From NCBI GenBank assembly GCA_021799875.1, contig JAJYZP010000004.1, forward strand, positions 1-64,000: DNA of 64,000 nucleotides, in the 5' to 3' direction. The stretch comes from Actinomycetes bacterium (GTDB lineage: Bacteria > Actinomycetota > Acidimicrobiia > Acidimicrobiales > Acidimicrobiaceae). The notes under the pieces are model-generated. The model was given only the letters and a program-made list of their open reading frames with translations, ran no database searches and had not been told where the DNA came from. This document shows, piece by piece, positions 45,709 through 54,182 of the stretch (positions are counted from its first letter, which is position 1; each line of letters starts with the position of its first letter). The position numbers and the translations under genes were made by a program.

Positions 45709-47112
45709 CTAGCGTAGGATGCCTCCTCGAGTCATTGCTTGCACGTCCAGAGCGACCTCGGCCTCCGCAGGAGTGAGAAGGCCCTCATCTACTACGATCG
45801 ACTTGAGGTCACGCCCTTCCGCTATCGCTCGCTTGATCACCTTCGCTGCGGCCTCATACCCGATATATGGGTTCAGCGCAGTGCCAACCGATGGCGAAGA
45901 GAGTGCGTAGTTCCGACATCGCTCCTCATCGGCAGTGATCCCCGCAATGCACTTGGTAGCTAATGCCACCGAGACCGATGCCAACAGGGAGATGGAATCG
46001 AGAAGATTCATCGCCAGAACCGGGAGCATCACGTTGAGTTCGAGCGTCCCAGCTGCGCCTGCAAACGAGACCGTTGCATCGTTACCGATCACCTGAGCAA
46101 CTACCTGACACACCGCCTCCGGCACGACAGGGTTGACCTTCCCCGGCATGATCGAAGAGCCTGGTTGGAGATCTGGCAGATGAATTTCGCCGAGTCCGCA
46201 CATCGGTCCCGATGAAAGAAGGCGAAGATCGTTCGCGACCTTATACAACCCAACCGCGATCGATTTCAGGGCGCCTGAAAGCTCAACAAGAGAGTCCCGT
46301 CCGCCGTGGGCCTCGAAGTGATTGCGAGCCTCGTGGAGAGAGAGCCCAGTTTTTTGATTGAGCTCGCTCAACGTAATGGTCGCAAATCCTGGCGGGGCAT
46401 TGAGTCCCGTTCCAACCGCTGTACCTCCAAGGGGCACCTCTTGCACGCGAGGCAAGACACTCTCGAGGCGTTCGATCCCATAACGAGCAATTGCACCGTA
46501 GCCGGAGAACTCCTGGCCCAAGGTGACCGGCGTTGCGTCCATGAGATGTGTCCGTCCTGATTTCACCACGTTAGCGAAGGCCTGGGAGCGTTCCTCGAAG
46601 GCGTCACCGAGAACCTTGAGCGCGGGAATGAGCGCAAAGGTCGTCTCGTACGCCGCCGCTAAGTGGATTGCGGTTGGGAAAACGTCGTTCGAGGATTGAG
46701 ACGCGTTCACGTGGTCGTTTGGACGGACCTCTTGGCCGGTGATCAAGAGTGCCTTCCTTGCAAGTACCTCATTGACATTCATGTTGGTCGAAGTACCGGA
46801 ACCCGTTTGAAAAACGTCAACCGGAAAAGATCCGAGATCTTGTGAGCTCAGCAACTCCGCAGCAGCACTCTTGATGCTGTCAGCCACATCCGTAGGTATC
46901 ACACCAAGGGTCGCGTTCGCTTGCGCCGCAGCGTCTTTAATCCGGAGCAAAGCGTTGATCAGCGAGAGAGGTAACCGATGGTGAGATATCGGAAAGTTAT
47001 CAACGGCTCGCTGCGTCTGAGCACCCCACAGAGCATCCTTCGGCACCTGAACTTCGCCCATGGAATCGTGTTCGAGTCGCACTTCATGGCTAGTTGTAGA
47101 CGGTGAATCCAT
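45709..47112 (-). CDS. fumC: Class II fumarate hydratase
   Basis: 467 residues from the ATG at 47112; a GTG at 47148 would add 12 residues that homologues of the mycobacterial type lack. The family signature [11 protein letters not shown] is at about 318. [37 protein letters not shown] and [18 protein letters not shown] are all present. The C-terminal part resembles mycobacterial FumC more than aspartase, although the [10 protein letters not shown] stretch is shared with aspartases. It interconverts fumarate and malate in the TCA cycle. Confidence 0.9.
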   Translation of the reverse strand: MDSPSTTSHEVRLEHDSMGEVQVPKDALWGAQTQRAVDNFPISHHRLPLSLINALLRIKDAAAQANATLGVIPTDVADSIKSAAAELLSSQDLGSFPVDVFQTGSGTSTNMNVNEVLARKALLITGQEVRPNDHVNASQSSNDVFPTAIHLAAAYETTFALIPALKVLGDAFEERSQAFANVVKSGRTHLMDATPVTLGQEFSGYGAIARYGIERLESVLPRVQEVPLGGTAVGTGLNAPPGFATITLSELNQKTGLSLHEARNHFEAHGGRDSLVELSGALKSIAVGLYKVANDLRLLSSGPMCGLGEIHLPDLQPGSSIMPGKVNPVVPEAVCQVVAQVIGNDATVSFAGAAGTLELNVMLPVLAMNLLDSISLLASVSVALATKCIAGITADEERCRNYALSSPSVGTALNPYIGYEAAAKVIKRAIAEGRDLKSIVVDEGLLTPAEAEVALDVQAMTRGGILR

Positions 47113-47302
47113 AGTTGTGAGACTAGCTCCAACTACGCTCCCTGTCACATTGAAGCTCGAGCGACCGCTCTTAACTCACTCGACACTCCAATTTATTCCC
47201 ACTAATTCTCTGAAAAGCTCAGGCATCGTACGCTTCTCTGCTAGTTTTATTCACCATTGTGTGCTCGAACCTGTCCCCGACAGCGGAGAAAGTAGGACGA
47301 CC

Positions 47303-48427
47303 ATGACAAGATTTTCGAAACGGCTGGTCTCGCTCTGCGTACCACTCGTATTCGTCGCCACCGCTGTGAGTACCTACTCACCTCCGGCGATGGCAGATCA
47401 AATCACCACTGCCAAGTCCCAGGCACAAGCGATCGTTCAACGAATCAACCAGCTCGGAAACCAGATCGCAGTACTCTCAGAACGCTATGATGAAGCCCAG
47501 ACCCACCTTGGCTCGATCGACCATCAGATCACATCTGTGCAGCACGCGATCGCAAAACAACGAACCCACATTCGAGAGCTCAAACACGAGATGGTCAGCG
47601 AGGCGATCACCGCCTTTACTCAATCCGGCGCCTCTGCTCAATTTCTTGCGATGCTACAAGGAAACGCCACCGACGTCTCGGTCTCCCAAGAGTTCATCAA
47701 CTCGGTCTCTTCAACGCAACAGACTCTCGTGCTCCGTCTCCAACAAGCACAGGCCGGCCTGACCGCCGAACAGTCTCAGCTCTCCAACGATCGACAACAG
47801 GCCTCTAATGCTCTGGCCGTCGCTGGACGATTGAAAGCACAGGCACAGGGCGAAATAGCCAGCGAGCAAGCACAGCTTCAAAGCGAGAACTCACTCATCG
47901 CTCACCTCGTCGCTCAAGCTCAAGCGGCGGCGAGGGCTCGACAGTTAGCCACAGCACAGCAGATCGCTCAGAACCTTGCCCAACAATCGACTTCAAGTCA
48001 GCATCAGCAAGCACAGGCAGTTACAGCGAACGCGAACCCAACTCCACTACCAACGGTGTCCACAGGCGGAATCGGTCAGGTCCTCGCAACAGCAGAAGCC
48101 CAAATCGGTAAGCCCTACTCTTTCGGCGGCGCCGGACCATACGCGTTTGACTGTTCGGGACTCGTTGCCTACGCCTTCCGGTCGATTGGCATCTACCTAC
48201 CACACAATGCCGCAGCCCAGTACGATGCAACGGCTCGCATCTCGTACTCGCAGCTGCAGCCCGGGGATCTCGTCTTCTACGAACCAGGTGGTAGCGGCTA
48301 CATCGACCACGTTGCCATCTATGTCGGTGGGGGCAGAGTCCTCGAGGCAGATACGTACGGTATACCGGTGGAGATCGATCCCATTGGATACGTTGGAAAT
48401 CCGGTCGGCTTTGGCCGGGTTCAGTAA
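47303..48427 (+). CDS. Secreted NlpC/P60 peptidoglycan endopeptidase with coiled coil
   Basis: 374 residues from the ATG at 47303; a longer frame beginning at 47060 would overlap fumC and has no ribosome site. A signal peptide (about 1-32, cleaving after PPAMA) is followed by two long coiled-coil stretches (about 35-110 and 145-220), a Gln/Ala linker and the NlpC/P60 domain (about 260-374). Catalytic C284 is in FDCSGLVAYAF and the His in YIDHVAIYVGGG. This is the RipA/CwlO-like layout. It cuts stem peptides during growth or division. Confidence 0.92.
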   Translation: MTRFSKRLVSLCVPLVFVATAVSTYSPPAMADQITTAKSQAQAIVQRINQLGNQIAVLSERYDEAQTHLGSIDHQITSVQHAIAKQRTHIRELKHEMVSEAITAFTQSGASAQFLAMLQGNATDVSVSQEFINSVSSTQQTLVLRLQQAQAGLTAEQSQLSNDRQQASNALAVAGRLKAQAQGEIASEQAQLQSENSLIAHLVAQAQAAARARQLATAQQIAQNLAQQSTSSQHQQAQAVTANANPTPLPTVSTGGIGQVLATAEAQIGKPYSFGGAGPYAFDCSGLVAYAFRSIGIYLPHNAAAQYDATARISYSQLQPGDLVFYEPGGSGYIDHVAIYVGGGRVLEADTYGIPVEIDPIGYVGNPVGFGRVQ

Positions 48428-48436
48428 GGTCCGCCG

Positions 48437-49384
48437 GTGAAGGCTATCACGCTTGTCAATGGCTCCATCGTGGTCGCAGAGCGAGATCGCCCCGAGCCAC
48501 AAGCCACAGAAGTGCTCATACAGGTACGAAGCGCAGGACTTAACGGCGCCGATCTTCTCCAGAAGGCAGGACACTACCCCCCGCCACCAAACTTCCCACC
48601 GGACCTTCCCGGTCTCGAGTACGCCGGTCGCGTGGTGGAGGTCGGTAGTCGAGTACGGCAGCGCCGTATCAACGATCTTGTTATGGGAATCGGAGCGGCA
48701 GCAGGCCAATGCGAGTTCATCGCCGTCGATGAATCCTGGGTCGTCGACGTTCCATCAAATCTTCCCCTCAACATCGCTGGAGGTTTCCCCGAGGCGTTCT
48801 ACACCGCCTTCGATGCCCTCTTCAGCCAGGGTCACCTAACGGTCGGCGAGAGAGTCTGTATTCACGGGGCATCGGGCGGGGTTGGGCTCGCAGCTGCTCA
48901 ACTGGCCGTGGCCGCCGGCGCCATCGTTACCACGACCTCACGACACCCCCAACACCACGAGTACCTGGAGCGCCTCGGAACGAATCCAGTACTCCCCGAG
49001 GAGTTCCCCGGGCGTGGACCGTTCGATCTCATTCTCGAGCTAGTCGGAGCCCCGAATCTATCGGCCAACCTCGACGAGCTCAATGAGTTCGGGCGAATCT
49101 GCATCATCGGCGTCGGTGCAGGCGCGGTTGGAGAGATCGATCTCCGAAAAATCATGGGCAAGCGAGCGACAATCATGGGTTCGACCCTGCGGTCCCGCTC
49201 GAGCTCCGAGAAGGCCTCGGTCGCCGCAAAGGTGCAGAGACACGTCGTGCCGCTCGTCGAGAAAGGTCTTGCGAGCGTCCCTGTCGATAGCATCTTCGAC
49301 TTTAACGATGCCGCTGCTGCCTACGACGCCTTCGCGTCGGGCGGCAAGCTTGGAAAGATCATCATCAACTTCCCAGAAACCTAA
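48437..49384 (+). CDS. Zinc-independent quinone oxidoreductase-like MDR enzyme
   Basis: 315 residues of the medium-chain dehydrogenase/reductase superfamily. The N-terminal catalytic domain has VRSAGLNGADLLQKAGHYPPP and PGLEYAGRVVEVG without zinc-ligand cysteines, as in quinone oxidoreductase (QOR, PIG3) enzymes. The nucleotide motif is HGASGGVGLAAAQLA, followed by TTTSR, consistent with NADPH binding. It starts 9 bp after the NlpC/P60 gene on the same strand, with a GTG start. Confidence 0.88.
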   Translation: MKAITLVNGSIVVAERDRPEPQATEVLIQVRSAGLNGADLLQKAGHYPPPPNFPPDLPGLEYAGRVVEVGSRVRQRRINDLVMGIGAAAGQCEFIAVDESWVVDVPSNLPLNIAGGFPEAFYTAFDALFSQGHLTVGERVCIHGASGGVGLAAAQLAVAAGAIVTTTSRHPQHHEYLERLGTNPVLPEEFPGRGPFDLILELVGAPNLSANLDELNEFGRICIIGVGAGAVGEIDLRKIMGKRATIMGSTLRSRSSSEKASVAAKVQRHVVPLVEKGLASVPVDSIFDFNDAAAAYDAFASGGKLGKIIINFPET

Positions 49385-50263
49385 GTATCGGCTAGCTTCC
49401 GTCCTCAATGCTCAGCTCGCAGATACCACCGCAGGAGTCACCTGCCTATGGCTTTTCAAACGACTCTGTAACCCATTGCGAGGAGCGCCGCTGTCGTCGC
49501 GTACCTGTAGTTAAGTTCGAAGCGCACACCACAATGCCATCGAAAACGCCCTGGCGCAAATGGTGCAGTTGGCTCGGCCGTAAGAGTCGCTCTCAGCAAA
49601 GACTTTTCATCAGTCTCTCCATTTTGCATGGCGTGTGCGTCACGGCACCGAACAGGTCAGCTCTGCAAGCTGGGAGTATCTGCGACGACGATGCAGATTG
49701 CTTCATTCGCCCTCCGTGAAGTGTCGGCCTCCGCGCCGGGTGCGAGACTGCCAGCCACCGTGCTACCGACCTGGACGAGAGTAAAAGTCGTCATGAAATC
49801 GCTCTAGCAAGAGCGCTTATGGAATGAAAAGTACAGCAGCGGCTACACAGTTACTCTCGATCGCCCACTCAAGATCGCGCACTCACATGTCGTTCGTGAC
49901 ATCTACGAGAGATCACGCAACGCACTCGATGATCGCGTACCTCACCATTGAGAGATACCACGAGGAGAAGGTAGTCCCAAGAAGTACAGAGCTGACTCAA
50001 AGAACCTGGACCGTCCGGACCTAAAACCCACTGCTTCTCATCAAGACGAAGCAGTCGGGCTTCAGCCTTATCACAGGTCGCACCTTTACGACCTCGGCAG
50101 ATCCCTTAGACGAACAACACAAGCTGAAGGAGTCTGACAGAGAGAGGCGTACCTCTTTTGAGAGAGTTACGTCAGTGCCCCAGCAAGCTTCTAACATGAC
50201 GGTAGTGCAAGGCACTCGTGCCGTGACAAGCATGGACCGAGCGACATGGAGTGACGAAACGAC
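49385..50263. other. 880-bp intergenic region before lgt
   Basis: No convincing gene is seen on either strand. Short frames such as 49408-49719 lack domains and ribosome sites. A stem-loop lies at 50030-50055. The promoter of the lgt-pncB-nrtR operon should be in the right part, and an NrtR operator is expected there, but I cannot point to a clear palindrome. Confidence 0.5.
50030..50055. terminator. Stem-loop in the pre-lgt intergenic region
   Basis: ACTGCTTC and GAAGCAGT form a perfect 8-bp stem around a 10-nt loop, and flanking CCC/GGG can extend it after a one-base bulge. No gene ends close by, so it may terminate readthrough from the left or be part of an unrecognised RNA. Confidence 0.4.
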
Positions 50264-51100
50264 GTGAAACCGATACCAGTGGTTTTTCACCTAGGGCCGA
50301 TTCAGGTCCACACCTACGGGATCGGGTTGGCCCTGACGTTCTGGTTTGCCTACACCTACTTTCACCGGCGCCTCCGATCAGCGAACCTACCGGATCTCTG
50401 GCTATCGCAAGGCTTCCTCTGGATCATCGGAGCCGCCATTGTCGGAGCTCGGATCGTACACGTCGTCGCAAACTCTTCCTACTACCTCGCTCAGCCAGGA
50501 CAGATTCCTCTGATCTGGCACGGTGGACTCTCCTCGTACGGCGGAATAGTCGGAGGTGTCGTCGCCGGTCTCTACTTCTTACGAAAGGCCTCTCCTCCAG
50601 TACAGCCACTCGTGGTCTTCGATATCATCACGCCGGTACTTCTCGCCGCATGGTCAATGGGACGCCTTCTCGGACCTCAACTCATGTATGGAGGTGGTGG
50701 TCGCCCGACCAACGCATGGTACGGACTCGCCTACGCTGGGGAGAGCGGTCGCCGCATACCCGTACCGATCTTTCAATCTATCGAAGACTTTCTCATCTAC
50801 CTCGTTCTCCTTCGCGTCGAGCGTTACCTCCGTCAAAGATCCGCTCCTCCCGGGCTGCTACTCACCATCGGCCTCGCACTCTGGTCGATCGAGCGCTTCT
50901 TCGACGAGTTCCTCTGGCTCGCAGTCCCACGCCTTTGGGACGCGGTCGAAGTCTTTGCACTCCTTCTCCTCGTGCTCTCAATCGCCGCTTCAGCCCTACT
51001 CGTGAGATCGTGGAGGCGTACGGCAAAACATGAACTGGGTGATCCCGAGACCAGCAGTGATGAGTCATCGCACAAGACTTCCCACGAAACACACTCATGA
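50264..51100 (+). CDS. lgt: Lgt, prolipoprotein diacylglyceryl transferase
   Basis: 278 residues, GTG start. It is an integral membrane enzyme with about seven helices that attaches diacylglycerol from phosphatidylglycerol to lipoprotein cysteines. HTYGIGLAL at the N-terminus, the IWHGGLSSYGGIVGG catalytic loop (family HGGLxxxG), the conserved Arg in GARIVH and PIFQSIEDFLIY support this. It is 4-nt coupled to pncB (ATGA overlap), an unusual partner; the first gene of a three-gene operon. Confidence 0.94.
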   Translation: MKPIPVVFHLGPIQVHTYGIGLALTFWFAYTYFHRRLRSANLPDLWLSQGFLWIIGAAIVGARIVHVVANSSYYLAQPGQIPLIWHGGLSSYGGIVGGVVAGLYFLRKASPPVQPLVVFDIITPVLLAAWSMGRLLGPQLMYGGGGRPTNAWYGLAYAGESGRRIPVPIFQSIEDFLIYLVLLRVERYLRQRSAPPGLLLTIGLALWSIERFFDEFLWLAVPRLWDAVEVFALLLLVLSIAASALLVRSWRRTAKHELGDPETSSDESSHKTSHETHS

Positions 51101-52401
51101 GATCTACGGCGCTACTCACCGACCACTACGAGCTCACGATGCTCCAGGCCGCCCTTCACAGCGGCGCTGCGCATCGCCACGCTATCTTTGAGGTCTTCGC
51201 TCGCCGACTTCCACCAGGTCGTCGCTACGGAGTCGTCTGTGGGGTGAGCCGAGTGGCCGAAGCGGTGGAGCGCCTCCACTTTGGCCCAGATGAGCTCGAC
51301 TTCCTTGCATCGTCGGCGATCGTCGATCCCACAACGCTTCGATACCTAGAAGAGTTTCGCTTTAGCGGTTCCATCCACGCCTACCCCGACGGAGAGCTCT
51401 ACTTCCCGAACTCACCCATTGCGCGTATTGAAGGAACTTTCGCAGAGACTCTCCTGCTTGAGACTATCGTCCTTTCGATTTTGAACTTTGATAGCGCCGT
51501 CGCCTCGGCGGCCGCCAGAATGGTTCAAGTCGCTAAAGGTCGGACCCTCATCGAGATGGGAAGCAGAAGGACTCACGAGCAAGCGGCCATCGCCGCCGCT
51601 CGAGCCGCCTACGTCGTTGGCTTTGCCGCAACCTCCAATCTCGAGGCCGGTCGAATCTACTCAATACCCACTACCGGAACGGCCGGCCACGCCCTAATGC
51701 TCGCGCACGAGAGCGAGATTGCAGCCTTTGAGGCTCAGGTGGCTGCTCAAGGAGCCGACACCACCGCGCTCGTAGATACCTTTGAGATCGGGCGGGGCAT
51801 TGAACGTGCGGTATCGGTCTTTGGACCTAAATTGCGCGCGATTCGAATCGACTCAGGAAATCTCGCGGAAGGAGCAGCCTTCGCACGAGCTCGCCTTGAT
51901 GCTCTCGGAGCCGAAAAGACCGGCATCATTCTCTCGGGGGATCTCGACGAGTACGCTATCGACGAGCTCAGCGATGCTCCGGTTGACGGATTCGGGGTTG
52001 GCACTCGGCTCGTTGGAGGTTCAGGTCACCCAACCGCAAACTTCGTATTTAAACTCGTTGCCATCGGGGAGTCTCCAGCGCAGCTCCAGAGCGTCGCCAA
52101 GACCTCTGAGAACAAGGCAACGATCGGAGGACGCAAGGCAGCAGTACGCAGAAAGAGCGACGATGGGACAGCCACTGCAGAGTACACCTACGACCCAGAG
52201 ACGACCGAGCCGCCCATAGGTGGTCAGCATCGCCTACTCCAGCGACCAATTATGCAACAAGGAAGGGTTCTCTACCGCGACACGCTCGCCGACATTCGCC
52301 TCCACCATCAAGCGACGATGGAGGAGCTTTCACCTCACGATCGGATCAATCTTGCCGGTCGACCTGCTCTCCAAGTTCAACCCTGGTCAGAGTCACGATG
52401 A
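51097..52401 (+). CDS. pncB: Nicotinate phosphoribosyltransferase
   Basis: 434 residues. It has the N-terminal LLTDHYELTMLQAAL, FEVFARRLPPGRRYGV, the LIEMGSRRTHEQAA and GTAGHALM motifs with the catalytic-region His, and IRIDSGNLAEGA and GFGVGTRLVGG for PRPP and phosphate binding. It makes nicotinate mononucleotide from nicotinate in NAD salvage. It overlaps lgt and the downstream nrtR-like gene by 4 nt each, so all three are coupled. Confidence 0.95.
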   Translation: MRSTALLTDHYELTMLQAALHSGAAHRHAIFEVFARRLPPGRRYGVVCGVSRVAEAVERLHFGPDELDFLASSAIVDPTTLRYLEEFRFSGSIHAYPDGELYFPNSPIARIEGTFAETLLLETIVLSILNFDSAVASAAARMVQVAKGRTLIEMGSRRTHEQAAIAAARAAYVVGFAATSNLEAGRIYSIPTTGTAGHALMLAHESEIAAFEAQVAAQGADTTALVDTFEIGRGIERAVSVFGPKLRAIRIDSGNLAEGAAFARARLDALGAEKTGIILSGDLDEYAIDELSDAPVDGFGVGTRLVGGSGHPTANFVFKLVAIGESPAQLQSVAKTSENKATIGGRKAAVRRKSDDGTATAEYTYDPETTEPPIGGQHRLLQRPIMQQGRVLYRDTLADIRLHHQATMEELSPHDRINLAGRPALQVQPWSESR

Positions 52402-53123
52402 GTGAACTGCTCACGGTTGACCGCTTCGGTCTCGCCATCGATATCGTCGCACTCACCATCGAAGACGCGACACTGAAGGTACTCCTCGTACGCCGACGGA
52501 CCGACCCTTTTGCAAATACCTGGGCCCTGCCAGGAACCCTCGTCCGACAGACTGAAACTCTTGATGAGACCCTCTTGCGTTCATTTGGACCGCACCTGAG
52601 CCATGAGCCAAACCATCTCGAGCAGCTCTACACACACACCTCTCCAAAGCGCGATCCGCGCGGAAGCGTGATCTCCGTCTCCTACCTACTCATCAGCACG
52701 GACCCCAAGAGAGACATCCGACTCGTACCATCGGAGTTCGACGAACCATCGCTCTTCCCAGTAGCCACAATCTTGGAGCATCGCGACCCGCCTCTCGCCT
52801 TCGATCACCAAGAGATTGTGACTACCGGGGTGGAGCGTGCACGCTCCAAAATCGAGTACACCACCCTTGCGACCAGTTTTCTCCCACCTTCATTTACCAT
52901 TGAACAACTCAGGGGCGCCTACGAAGCGATCTGGGGATTCTCCTTAAACCCACTGCGATTTCGCCAGCGAGTCATGTCGATAGAGGGATTCATCGTCCCG
53001 TTTCGCACCCTTCGAGAACGTCCGAGTCGTTTCGTAAAAGGTCCGGCCTCGCTCTTGCATCCCGCTCTTCTCCGAGAATCACCACGACTCGATCCTGATG
53101 AGTCACTCCGACGTCACACCTAA
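52398..53123 (+). CDS. nrtR: NrtR-like Nudix-derived regulator of NAD metabolism
   Basis: 241 residues. The N-terminal Nudix-fold domain has DIVALTIEDATLKVLLVRR and TWALPGTLV; the C-terminal winged helix has IEYTTLATSFLPPSFTIEQLRGAYEAIWG and a RFRQRVMS end, typical of NrtR. The Nudix box is degenerate: after G-x5-E the REUxEE core is replaced by LLRSFGPHLSH, so hydrolase activity is probably lost while the fold is kept for ligand sensing (ADP-ribose in known NrtR). KRDPRGSVISVSYL is conserved. The fused position after pncB strongly supports control of NAD salvage, probably by autoregulation. Confidence 0.88.
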   Translation: MSELLTVDRFGLAIDIVALTIEDATLKVLLVRRRTDPFANTWALPGTLVRQTETLDETLLRSFGPHLSHEPNHLEQLYTHTSPKRDPRGSVISVSYLLISTDPKRDIRLVPSEFDEPSLFPVATILEHRDPPLAFDHQEIVTTGVERARSKIEYTTLATSFLPPSFTIEQLRGAYEAIWGFSLNPLRFRQRVMSIEGFIVPFRTLRERPSRFVKGPASLLHPALLRESPRLDPDESLRRHT

Positions 53124-53187
53124 GGGTACGCCGACACATCAGTAGAAAGCTAGCCACCAACACCACATCCAGCGCTCAGGAGCAGTC

Positions 53188-54078
53188 TCATTGATACTGC
53201 CGATAGGCCTGACGAGCAAGTGTTGGCCAGAGTGAGACCGCCCAAGAACCAAAGGGCACTTCAGAGAGCGAGACCAGGAAGATCTCAGCAACGGGGTCGA
53301 CCCAGACCAAGGAACCGGAACGCCCAAAGTGTCCATAGGTTGTGGGATCGCTCTCCGAGCAGCTCCAGTGCGGACTCTTCGTCCCAGCAATCTCTGGACC
53401 GAGCCCCCAACGATTGTTCTCCATCAGACCAAATCCAGGAAGGACTCCGCCAAGGCCGTCGAGGTAGCAACGAGAGTAGAGATCGTGCAGTGCTTGGTCG
53501 AGAATACCCGGGAAAGCGATCCCTCGAACGAGCGCGAGAAGATCCGTAAGGCTACCAACGAGACCGGTGGCACCGCCTCTTCCGCCCGGAAGGAGGTGGT
53601 GAGCCTCGTAACGAGCTCCCGCCATACCAAGCGGTCGGAGAACGGCTTCGGTGGCGTAATGTGCAAATGGCATCTGCGACGCAGACTCGAGCAGGAGCGC
53701 CAGCAGTTCATAACCGAGATTGGAGTAGATTCTCCGACTCTGTGGCGGAGCCATGAAACAACCGTCCAAGTTCCCTGGGTCACCATCGGGCGCTAGCCCT
53801 GATGCATGGCCAAGAAGGTCTGCGACCGTAAAGGAGAAAGGTCCAACGGGCTCAGAGAGAGCCATAATCTCCTCTTGAACCGCGACCATCACCGCCAAGG
53901 AGGTGACAAGCTTCGTCACCGAAGCAAATGGAGCAACGAGTTCCCGAGTGCCAAGTTCAGTGAGTGACCCATCCTGACCAGATCGCTGGAGCTCCTGCAA
54001 CCCGCCAAAGCCTACGACGTAAGCTCCTGGAAATCGATCGCCCTCATCCAGACCCACAAGATCACCATTCGTCATCAT
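53188..54078 (-). CDS. Beta-lactamase-family serine hydrolase
   Basis: About 296 residues from the ATG at 54078 (GAGGTGG upstream; an earlier start at 54108 is possible). The active-site SxxK is S53-V-T-K56, the Tyr motif is YSN in RRIYSNLGYE, and a third motif HFGRSG matches the H-x-G form of class C and esterase-like members. No signal peptide is evident, so a cytosolic esterase or peptidase is more likely than a secreted beta-lactamase. Confidence 0.83.
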   Translation of the reverse strand: MMTNGDLVGLDEGDRFPGAYVVGFGGLQELQRSGQDGSLTELGTRELVAPFASVTKLVTSLAVMVAVQEEIMALSEPVGPFSFTVADLLGHASGLAPDGDPGNLDGCFMAPPQSRRIYSNLGYELLALLLESASQMPFAHYATEAVLRPLGMAGARYEAHHLLPGGRGGATGLVGSLTDLLALVRGIAFPGILDQALHDLYSRCYLDGLGGVLPGFGLMENNRWGLGPEIAGTKSPHWSCSESDPTTYGHFGRSGSLVWVDPVAEIFLVSLSEVPFGSWAVSLWPTLARQAYRQYQ

Positions 54079-54182
54079 GACCTCGACCACCTCACAAGCA
54101 CCCACCAAACCATACGGGAGATCCTAGGTATCTCGATGTGAAGGGCCGAACCGAACCTTTAGCTATCCACGAGGCCGTTCCC

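Noticed and set aside
47060-47302. N-terminal extension of the NlpC/P60 gene
   Set aside because: It overlaps the fumC start region, is Ser/Thr/Arg-rich, and would place the signal peptide 80 residues inside the protein.
50251-51033. 260-codon plus-strand frame
   Set aside because: It is an out-of-frame shadow of lgt, dominated by Arg and Ser.
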